This document shows positions 46,301 to 53,164 of a stretch of DNA of 64,000 nucleotides, one piece after another. The position numbers and the translations under genes were made by a program. Below the pieces are notes generated by a model. It did not search any database. It saw nothing but the letters and a program-made list of their open reading frames with translations, and had not been told where the DNA came from. How positions within the stretch are numbered: position 1 is the first letter of the stretch; every line of letters starts with the position of its first letter. This stretch comes from Macrostomum hystrix (taxonomy: Eukaryota > Platyhelminthes > Macrostomidae), in assembly GCA_950097015.1 (NCBI GenBank), contig CATNEN010000032.1, forward strand, positions 434,001 through 498,000. Reading direction: 5' to 3'.

Positions 46301-48146
46301 AGTTCCTGAAGAATTTAATCCTATTGAGAGTGAGGATATGCTGCAAGCAACAAGTAGCAAGTGCGAGAAGTTATTGACCGATTTCTTACCCAGCCCATTG
46401 AAACGAGAGCAAATTATTGCGTCACAAAGAGATGACCCAGTAATTAAAGTGCTAATTGAATGGAAGAAATCAGGAGAGAACAATCCCCAGTTACCTGAAA
46501 TTGTCAGCCCAGAATTGAAGAAGATGAGGAAATTCTTTGAGGATATGAAGGTAGAGAATGAGATGCTAATCATTAGCGAAGATGACAGTTGGAAAGTTGT
46601 ACTGCCCCAGTCCTTGGATAAGCTAGTTCTCAGCGATCTGCATGATAGCCCACTAGCAGGACATTTGGGACGCGATAAAACAATTCAACGTGTCAGGCAG
46701 AGATTTTGGAGACCAGGATTGGTCAAAGCAGTGGAAGCTCATATCGCAGAGTGTATTCCGTGCCTGGAAAGCAAGAGAGGAAACCCGATTCAGGCGCCAG
46801 TGCAATCGTTCCCTATTAGTGAACCTTTCCATCGCCTGCATGTCGATTTTATAGGACCACTATCCAAAGAGAGCAAAAGAGGGCACAAGTATGTCCTAAC
46901 TATTGTGGATAGCACCACTCGATATCCGTTTGCATTCCCAACTAGAAATCAAAAGTCAGATACTGTGATCAAAATCTTACAGGAAAGAATCTTCGCAGAG
47001 TATGGGCAATGTCAGTGGTTACACACAGACAATGGCAAGGCATTCGCTAGCAAGCAGTTCAAAGCTTTTTGCGAAATGTATAACGTGAAGCATACGTTTA
47101 CAACACCCTACCATGCCCAAAGCAATGGATTGGTGGAGAGATTTAACAAGCAAATTAAATCAATAGTAACCTGTCTCATTGAGAAAGATCACAGTGATTG
47201 GGACCTTATGATCCCAGCTGCATTAGTTGCTGTCCGCACTAGTGTGAACAAAACCACAGGCTTTACTCCCCACTACCTGTTATTTGGACGGGAAGCAGTA
47301 TTGCCTATGGACAGTCAAATCAGCCAACCAAAGTCATTCGCCAGTTATCCATCTTACGTGACAGAACATGCCGAACGATTGAAGATTGCGAGAGACATTG
47401 TCAGAAGAAAGATGGAGAAGGTTGTCAGTAACAGACAAGAGTCTGCGAAAAACAGCAAATTGCCTAAGACAGTCCCAGTTGGAAGTCTTGTGTTGATTAA
47501 TAATCCACAGTTGGACAGCGAGGAGTCGCACAAATTTCATAGGAAAAAGAGATCAGCCTTCAGAGTAATAGAGCAAATATCAGAGGTAGTATTTCGAGTG
47601 CAAAAAGAGGAGCAAGGACAGTTAGTAGGCAATATCATGATTGTCCATAGAGACAACATAACTATTGTGCCTAATTCAACCCAAGAGGAATTAATTAGGG
47701 GAAGCCAGGCCGCACCAGAGAAGAAAGCTAAGAAGACAGAGGTCAAAGTTAGGGGAAGCCAGCCGAAGGAGAAGGGAAGAGTTGTTCTAACAGAGGAAGA
47801 TGAATCCGAAGAGGAAGAAGACAGATTAGAATGGCAATGTCATTTTAGAGAAAACCCAAGTGAAATTAATGGAGAAGATTTGGAACTAGGAGCTGAGATA
47901 GAAGTGGAGGATGAATCACACACCGAGCCTGAGGCTACGAGCAGTGAAGAGGAGAGCGAAAGCGAAGGGACAGCTGAGGGTCTGGCGACAGCCACCTCAG
48001 AAGGAGGCATGTACATTGCACAGAATGAAGAAAGGGAAGGAGGGACAAGCCGTCCGCGCAGACAAATCAGACCCCCCGCGAGGTTTGAAGGCTATTTGCA
48101 GAGGCTTGCCACCGTGTTCAGTATAATAGGGAATTTACAGATCTAG
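43389..48146 (+). CDS. pol: Pol polyprotein: protease, reverse transcriptase, RNase H, integrase
   Basis: The frame is open across the gag stop and ends with a stop at 48,144-48,146; it has no ATG start and is presumably made by -1 frameshifting. A Ser/Ala/Pro-rich segment encoded by a 30-bp repeat (43,525-43,715) comes first. Protease: FILDTGARNSF near 43,923. Reverse transcriptase: VPKKDGSIRIVSDFRVLN, FSSLDLNSGYWQVPI and catalytic SYIDD at 45,228-45,242. RNase H: VLDTDASDSRIGAVLSQ near 45,692 and ITRKELLALVDAMRHF. Integrase: HHCC finger (LAGHLGRDK, CIPCLESK), then Asp at 46,845, Asp at 47,028 and Glu at 47,136, i.e. D(35)E spacing for the last pair. The tail is acidic (Glu/Ser-rich). All catalytic residues are present. 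Note YIDD here against YMDD in the damaged element. Confidence 0.95.
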   Translation: MNIEGRESRPRPSSKPRFESQASKNRRYPAQSSRLCNAQKQPKYRVSAPFASAPFASAPSASAPIALAPSASAPIASAPSASAPIASAPSASAPIALAPAASVSATIASAPCMSTLEEPASEVSAPRSAAATSGKYSRTRENKRKVFVSNSKLELIKPEGFEAVIVGKFKNQEINFILDTGARNSFLSKSIWSKLLKPEQIRSTDKRVSTFDGTRVQLEGESCIPVRFGDIQIEIEFLLCGHESDNILGMEFFLGHCDSIHLAKGMLILNEGASIPMQFTHLPVKVCRVYTQEKVVIPANSALRIPVRLARDAECNFGTPMTVSMIGEGVKAKELTVEMAPTLVTMREGSAIVEIVNNNSVEVKLSKSTLVGLAKPVKASELKYFEAEKEVVSQPTGRVNQTQTVEDAWIHEVKIGQDLTDDQRKSVIELMKEHREAFSQNELDMGLTHLITHEISLKDETPVRIPTRRIPPHLQKQVDTQLDDMLAKNLIRPSYSTYSTPLVIVPKKDGSIRIVSDFRVLNSKVNYVPYPLPNIHQTFTYLSGSQYFSSLDLNSGYWQVPIKEEHKFMTAFSTLTRGQFEYEVMAQGLSNAPGTFQRLMNLVLLGIQHQFAMSYIDDIVTYSKNFNDHLSHLKEVFKRLIIAGLKLRPKKCNLFHRELKYLGHVISTEGIRTDETKIEAIKTWPKPKDVKELRSFLGLCNYYSRFIKNYAEAAHPLFQLTRKGIKNFQERWSKEHDEAFESLKNRMMSTEVLAYPEFVDDEKVKMVLDTDASDSRIGAVLSQIQSDGIERPIAYFSRAMKESEKRYPITRKELLALVDAMRHFRFYLLGKKFLARTDHKAIIWLLRQTEAQGILGRWVERLNEFLFDIEHRSGAKNQNADSLSRRPADVPEAEQVVEPIVQSCSVMEESEQEVKANDSLYSLTQPQTALSEGEKKTLDPNSRIQSTISGQGEVRIPSELEHDSSIPLPSPVPEEFNPIESEDMLQATSSKCEKLLTDFLPSPLKREQIIASQRDDPVIKVLIEWKKSGENNPQLPEIVSPELKKMRKFFEDMKVENEMLIISEDDSWKVVLPQSLDKLVLSDLHDSPLAGHLGRDKTIQRVRQRFWRPGLVKAVEAHIAECIPCLESKRGNPIQAPVQSFPISEPFHRLHVDFIGPLSKESKRGHKYVLTIVDSTTRYPFAFPTRNQKSDTVIKILQERIFAEYGQCQWLHTDNGKAFASKQFKAFCEMYNVKHTFTTPYHAQSNGLVERFNKQIKSIVTCLIEKDHSDWDLMIPAALVAVRTSVNKTTGFTPHYLLFGREAVLPMDSQISQPKSFASYPSYVTEHAERLKIARDIVRRKMEKVVSNRQESAKNSKLPKTVPVGSLVLINNPQLDSEESHKFHRKKRSAFRVIEQISEVVFRVQKEEQGQLVGNIMIVHRDNITIVPNSTQEELIRGSQAAPEKKAKKTEVKVRGSQPKEKGRVVLTEEDESEEEEDRLEWQCHFRENPSEINGEDLELGAEIEVEDESHTEPEATSSEEESESEGTAEGLATATSEGGMYIAQNEEREGGTSRPRRQIRPPARFEGYLQRLATVFSIIGNLQI
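43525..43715 (+). repeat. 30-bp coding repeat at the start of pol
   Basis: About six copies of a 30-bp unit (GCACCATCTGCGTCA plus GCACCCATTGCGTCA) encoding Ser-Ala-Pro-rich decapeptides between Gag and protease. It is open on the other strand too, which explains the shadow frames there. Confidence 0.9.
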
Positions 48147-48338
48147 GCAGAGATTGGGGTGACGCAATAGTAACACAAGGAAACCACGTGCAAGGGATAG
48201 AAAGGGAGTAGGGGTTAGCCACTTCCAGTCAATTAGGTAGGGGTTAATTGAAATCAAGTAGGGAACCAATAGGATTAGAAATAAGCCAGTATAGCCCAAT
48301 GAAATCTGAGACACAATGAAGAGTGTCAGTTTCGCGCC

Positions 48339-48346
48339 TATATAAA
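48339..48346 (+). promoter_or_regulatory. Internal TATA box for ORF3
   Basis: TATATAAA lies 64 bp before the ORF3 ATG inside a 263-bp non-coding stretch between pol and ORF3. Start sites 25-30 bp downstream would give a leader of about 40 bases. The layout fits a separate ORF3 transcript. Confidence 0.6.
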
Positions 48347-48409
48347 CCAGAGCCCTGGGAACACAAAACAAACATAAGCAGAGAGAAGAAGTCATACTGA
48401 CAAAGAAGA

Positions 48410-49582
48410 ATGGAGCAAGATCAAGAAGCCATAAGCGCAAGCGAATTTGAGAAGTTGCTAGAAGCAGTTACAGTGGATTTCTCGGATAATGAGAACATTG
48501 AGCCAGACAGAGTAGAGCAAGAGAACGGAGCCGGAAATGGCGAAGACGATATCATCCAAGCAATAATTGACGAACCAGAAGGACTCGAGGCGCCACTACG
48601 GCAAAGAACGCAGCCATCCATGGTCGGTCAACAACCGAGAGTGAACACCCAAAAGCGAGCCGCCACCACTATGCAAGATGAGACCGCGAACAAGAAGAGA
48701 TTGCCGAGCTCTAGGCTACCGGTGTACCTCGACGCCACCACGCGGTTGAATCTGCTCCAGCAGCAGTCGATAGCACCGGTGGCAGCAATGGAAGCTGTTC
48801 AAGCTAAGCCATCTGAAGCCGCCAGGGTCACCAAGGCAATTGAAGCTCCAAGCCAGGAACCAGGTCGGCGTGCTGCCGGACGACGATGGATAGCGCCGAA
48901 GCCGAGCCCTCAACCACGGCCACCGCCTAAGGGACGGCATATAGCGCCAAAGGCTATCAAGGTACCGATCCAGTATCAGTACCGGACGGATTTTCAGCAA
49001 CAGCCGCAGTCATCGCAGCCACAGTCGTCGCAGCAGCAGCAGCCGCAGCCACAGCCACAGCCACCGCCACAGCCATCACGGAAGCAGCCCCAGCCGCAGC
49101 AATCGCAGCAGCCGCAGCCGCCGCAGCAGCAGCAGCCGTTGCAGCAAGAGCGGCAGTTCCAGCAGTCGCCTCAGCCGCAGCCGAACTCGGATACGGAAGA
49201 AGACATCGAAATGGAGCCTGCGGAGAGCCAAGAAGAATTCGCCCGAGCGATGGCTGAAATTCCGAAGGCCCAACATGAACACTACACGCGGCTAATTCGT
49301 CACATGAAAGGATATGTCCTGGACGCCGGGTTGTACAATAATGACCGGCGGTACCCACAGCGCGCCGCAATTTATTCTGCTATGCGGGTACTGTGCGACA
49401 AATTCGCCAGAGGATACTGCATTACCGCCTGGAAGAGGGCCGTGCATTATGCTAGGAGAGTAATCAACCGCAGCCCCTTACCGGTGAATCGCATCCCCCT
49501 CAACATTGAGTTGAGGTGGATGGCGAGCACAGTCGGTTGGCCCCGCAACGAAAGACTGCCTAACGAGTGCTATTTCTCTTAA
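48410..49582 (+). CDS. ORF3 of the intact gypsy element, unknown Gln/Pro-rich protein
   Basis: 390 residues from ATG 48,410 in the place where errantiviruses carry env. The N-terminal 40 residues are acidic (EFEKLLEAVTVDFSDNENIE). Residues 60-180 are basic and rich in Arg, Pro and Ala. Residues about 190-260 are almost only Gln, Pro and Ser. The last 120 residues are an ordered-looking basic/aromatic domain (EEFARAMAEIPKAQHEHYTR, GYCITAWKRAVHYARRVINR, ending NECYFS). No signal peptide, membrane segment or cysteine framework is present, so it is not an envelope protein. I do not recognise the family. The open frame in an element with equal LTRs, a TATA box and domain-like composition argue that it is made. 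A nucleic-acid-binding or host-interacting accessory role is only a guess. Confidence 0.85.
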   Translation: MEQDQEAISASEFEKLLEAVTVDFSDNENIEPDRVEQENGAGNGEDDIIQAIIDEPEGLEAPLRQRTQPSMVGQQPRVNTQKRAATTMQDETANKKRLPSSRLPVYLDATTRLNLLQQQSIAPVAAMEAVQAKPSEAARVTKAIEAPSQEPGRRAAGRRWIAPKPSPQPRPPPKGRHIAPKAIKVPIQYQYRTDFQQQPQSSQPQSSQQQQPQPQPQPPPQPSRKQPQPQQSQQPQPPQQQQPLQQERQFQQSPQPQPNSDTEEDIEMEPAESQEEFARAMAEIPKAQHEHYTRLIRHMKGYVLDAGLYNNDRRYPQRAAIYSAMRVLCDKFARGYCITAWKRAVHYARRVINRSPLPVNRIPLNIELRWMASTVGWPRNERLPNECYFS

Positions 49583-49613
49583 AAGGACAATTTAACCGTT
49601 TTATTTTTGCTTT

Positions 49614-49735
49614 TTGTCACGCGTTGTGTGCCTGATATTTGTACTTTCTACTTTTTTAAATTTTGTCACGCGTTGTGTGCCTGATATTTGTACTTTCTAC
49701 TTTTTATAAATTTTGTCACGCGTTTTACTTATTCA
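49614..49735 (+). repeat. 56-bp direct repeat between ORF3 and the 3' LTR
   Basis: Two full copies and one partial copy of a unit beginning TTTGTCACGCGTTGTGTGCC and continuing TGATATTTGTACTTTCTAC. Tandem repeats in the untranslated 3' region occur in several LTR element families. Confidence 0.93.
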
Positions 49736-49745
49736 AAAATTTATA

Positions 49746-49758
49746 TAGGGGAAGCCAG
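49746..49758 (+). other. Candidate polypurine tract next to the 3' LTR
   Basis: TAGGGGAAGCCAG ends one base before the 3' LTR. The purine run AGGGGAAG is short and separated from the LTR by CCAGT, unlike a usual tract that abuts the LTR. The same sequence occurs twice within the end of pol. Confidence 0.5.
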
Positions 49759-49759
49759 T

Positions 49760-50497
49760 TGAGGCAGGCCCAAATTTATCGTATATTGCTAACTTGAATT
49801 ACCGCCAAATGTTTTCCTCGATCTTTTTGTCTTTGTTTTACTATGCTTTGTCATCCACCTCAATTCTTAGTATAAATACAAGCGCATTTTAGCCCTCGAA
49901 AACTTAACCGGTGCCTCGCGCCCAGTTCTAAGCTGAATAAAGGAGAGTAAAGTTTCAAAGTGTTCAAAGAGTTCTTATTTAGAGAGAGGGAGGAAAAGCA
50001 GGTCCGTGTTCATACACAAGCCAGGAATATTCGAAGGAATAAAGAAGGAGATATTGATCAAAAGCAGAATAGTGTTAAAACTAAAGGAACAGAGGGTAAA
50101 CTCCCAGATTGGTGACTGGCACTGTGTGCAAAGTTGGACAACTCCAGTCCATTGGAAGCCTTGAAGACTGGGAAACCAGAAAGCCAGATAATTGAGAGTA
50201 AGTAACGGGAGAAAGAAAGTGTCTTGCCGCTCGGACACTATCGAGAACGCTACCATATTGGGAAAAGAAAGCAGCCTATCTGGTTAAGCTTAAAGCAATA
50301 TATGCATATGAATTAAAAGGAAATTTAATAGGTGAAATTGTAAGGACTGAGAAGGGTTGTAAAGAGAGCAAGTTTTAAATAATAATAAAGAAAAGAGAAG
50401 GGTCTATGACAACTTAGTGGCAGCTGTAAGATATTAGTAAGGAGCCCTACATCAATTTGGTGAAAGCAGTGGGAGTTAAGTAAGGAGCCCTACGACA
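49760..50497 (+). repeat. 3' LTR of the intact gypsy element
   Basis: Same length and, by eye, same sequence as the 5' LTR, with TATAAATA at 49,871-49,878 and AATAAA at 49,936-49,941. The flanking target duplication ATAC follows. Confidence 0.96.
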
Positions 50498-50501
50498 ATA
50501 C

Positions 50502-51867
50502 GTTCCTTTTAGCTAATATTAATATCTCGTCAACCTTTATTCTTATATTTCTTTTTTCGTGCTCAGAATTTTGAAGGAAAGTATTTAGAGAAAGAGAGAG
50601 ATCAAATGAATTTCCCCTTTATAGTTTGCTATTTTAATAGTTTTCTTTAAGTTGTTGAGCGGATCCTTTCCCCCCTGGATTTAGATTACTCTCAATGTAC
50701 TCTCTGTATGGACAGTTATCGTCCCCTCGGTGTTTCATATGAATCTGCAGTTTGGTATTAAGATGAATACTATAACTGACAGATCGCTTTATAATATTAG
50801 TAGCGACAGGACGGGCACTAAATTAGTTTTTGTGACAAATTGTCTCACAAATTATTGATAATATTATTAACTTTATGCTATGCTTCTTTCCCTTTATATA
50901 CGTATTTTAAATTTGTGCGAAATTATGTTTCTGTTTCTACAGAAGAAGTTTAGCTTCTACCCTTAATTTCTTAAGTTTTTAGATATTCGGCAAAAATTAA
51001 ATCGAATTCATTAGGAAAATGTTGTAGCTTGTTTACCTATCCTGCAGTGCCACGGCCATTGTTCGCTACTATTGTTAGCTGTTTTATTTAAGTCATATTC
51101 GGCATAGGTTCGCTTGGCCTCAATAGAATGTTTCGTCACAAATAGCCAACATTATGCTGGGATTACAAGTGGCCTTTCCGAGTAGTGCAGTTACATAAGC
51201 AAGAGATTTTTTATCATAGCGAGAATTTAGTAAAACAAATTTGGTGCGAATATAAAAAGATTTTTTACTACAATCACAAACACAATTTATATTGAGTGTG
51301 AACAAGTGTATACTTATACCTACATGTACATACGGAATGTTAAATTAATTCACTTGCGATAAGAAACATAATTGTTTGAAGTACCAAACAGATGATACAA
51401 GAGTAATGCATTTAATATATACTTGCAGTCATGAAAGCCTTATGTGCAAGGCTGCAATGTGCAAAACACTTGCGAATGACAGTAAAAATAGCATACCATT
51501 AAAAACATGTCATGTAATGTGAGAAATATCAAAGGGCTAGAAATAGAAATCTAGAAATCAGATTTGATTCTTTAATTAGATCCGCATTGTGTCAGCATTT
51601 TGCAGTATATTCGATGTTATTTCTGCAGATGATAAAAATTAATTTAATAGATTTGCAGTAGACTACGCGACTTAGTAGGCGTTTTTCGTAATTTTTTATT
51701 TTCAGATTTCAGACGACAAAGTGTTCCTTATTCTGATTAAATACAGTGACATACGGATTGTTGCATGACCTGCTGAATCAGCTCATCCGCCCATATTTTG
51801 TTCTCTGGTGTACACAGAAAAGTTTTTGCTAGCCATCAGTCAGCTGTGGCAATATCACAGGTTCAGT
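50502..51867. other. AT-rich spacer downstream of the intact retrotransposon
   Basis: No coding exon, tandem array or RNA gene could be supported. The last part probably holds the 3' UTR of the PLAC8-family gene. Confidence 0.4.
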
Positions 51868-52519
51868 CTATTCCCTTTCGATGGCGGCCCCGCAAATGGT
51901 TAGCTGCTTGACCTCCTGCGCCTCCTGAACCAGGGCGCAGAAGCTGCAGAAGATCCAGCAGCAGGCGTCGCTAATCACAGAGCCGTCGATGCCCTGCGTG
52001 TGGCGAATTTTGCCGCGCAGGTAGGTGCCTACTAAACAAGGGAAAAAGATGCTGCACAGGCAGCATAGGCAACAGTTCTCGTTTACAGCCTCAGCATTCG
52101 TTCCCATCAAATAGAAGGGACAGAAGAAGGCCAATAGGCAGATTCCTGAAAATTGTGCGGTTTAAATTAGCGCCATTTTAGCCCATTGACAGATGAGCTT
52201 CTCATAAGCTCTTAATATTAAGGATGGACAGTAGAAAATCTACCTTTAACCCGAAAAAGGAAAAGTGGACCCATCATCCCTTCCTAATTAGGGAGAGTGG
52301 ACCCATCATGCCTTCTTAATTAGAGATAGTGGACCCATCATCCCTTCTTAATTAGAGATAGTGGACCCATCATCCCTTCTTAATTAGGTAGAGTGGACCC
52401 ACCATCCCTTCCTAATTAGGGAGAGTGAACTAATCTCCGTGCTTCAATCAAGCATAGCAAGGTGAGGGTGTCTCACCGCAGTCGTCGAAACAGCCAAAGA
52501 TGCTGTGCTGCCAATCCAT
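51868..52519 (-). CDS. PLAC8-family cysteine-rich protein
   Basis: Two exons on the minus strand: 52,519 to 52,477 and 52,145 to 51,868; donor G|GTGAGA, acceptor TTTTCAG, phase 1, 106 residues. The start reads MDWQHSIFGCFDDCG and continues ICLLAFFCPFYLMGTNAEAV (first residues joined by the splice), then NENCCLCCLCSIFFPC, RGKIRHTQGIDGS and CSFCALVQEAQEV. These are the hallmark blocks of the PLAC8/cornifelin/FCR (fruit-weight/cadmium-resistance) family, including the Cys-rich hydrophobic stretches and the conserved ALVQEA near the end. Length is typical (100-120 residues). Family members are small, often membrane-associated, with roles in growth control and metal handling; the role here is unknown. 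The intron holds a 33-bp minisatellite. Confidence 0.93.
52245..52435. repeat. 33-bp minisatellite in the PLAC8-family intron
   Basis: Five copies of a unit with core GTGGACCCATCATCCCTTCT followed by TAATTAG(A/G)GA(T/G)A. It begins about 100 bp from the acceptor on the minus strand. Confidence 0.92.
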
Positions 52520-53164
52520 TTTTGATTTATTTTAGAATGCTGTGGAAGAGATCCGGTTATGTTTAGCTCATAGATCTTATAACTCAGTAAATATATGGCT
52601 ATACGAGTGGTATCTGTGGTTTTAGCTCTAGAAAGCGCGCACTTTTTAATTGAGCCTGCAGTTAATACCTTTAAGCTGCAGAAGTTTAAAGAAACAAAAG
52701 TTTAAGTTTTCTAAGATGTGTTTACGATTAACACGATTCCGCTTCTAAAAAGGAAGGCTTTGATGTAGAATAGTCGAGATAAGAGAGATAGGAGACAGAA
52801 ACGACGAAAATAAGTACACACAGGTACGCATCGTACAGATGCTCATACAGCTCGCTTTGATATTGATGTACATTTATTTCGAGTGCGACTGTGCGAAAAT
52901 GTAAAAAGGAAGACTGTTTCACAAATATTTCTAGACCATTCGCGTATGATGTTTACTCCTTAATTATGCCATTGTTAAGACGACGGGCCAATCAGCAACG
53001 GCAGTTAATATTAAACTTTCAAACAGGGGTGAGACTAAAAAATTTAAATACACTCGCTGAGATTTGTAAAAAATGAAGTGTCTGTGTTTGACCAACAACC
53101 GACTTAAAACTATAACTATCAAAGCCCAGGACTTTGAGCTTGGCATTTACAAACTAAGATAAAA
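52520..53164. other. Head-to-head intergenic region (PLAC8-family and LRR genes)
   Basis: 645 bp between the divergent start codons, so it should contain both promoters. No specific element was identified. Confidence 0.5.

Larger units (their letters stand above)
41687..50497 (+). mobile_element. Complete Ty3/gypsy LTR retrotransposon with a third ORF (8.8 kb)
   Basis: Two 738-bp LTRs (41,687-42,424 and 49,760-50,497) appear identical by eye along their length and are offset by exactly 8,073 bp. They start TGAGGC and end GACA. The 4-bp repeat ATAC flanks the element (41,683-41,686 and 50,498-50,501). Inside, in order: a tRNA-Leu-type PBS, gag, a -1 slippery heptamer, an open pol frame (protease, reverse transcriptase, RNase H, integrase), a TATA-bearing spacer, ORF3, a short tandem repeat and a purine tract. 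All catalytic motifs are present. Equal LTRs and open frames indicate a recent insertion, probably still competent. Confidence 0.96.

Noticed and set aside
48410..49582. ORF3 as an envelope gene
   Set aside because: No signal peptide, membrane segment, furin-like site or cysteine framework; composition is Gln/Pro-rich and basic.
49975..50256. 93-codon minus-strand ORF present in both LTRs
   Set aside because: It exists twice only because the LTRs are identical; no protein features. It was useful only as evidence of LTR identity.
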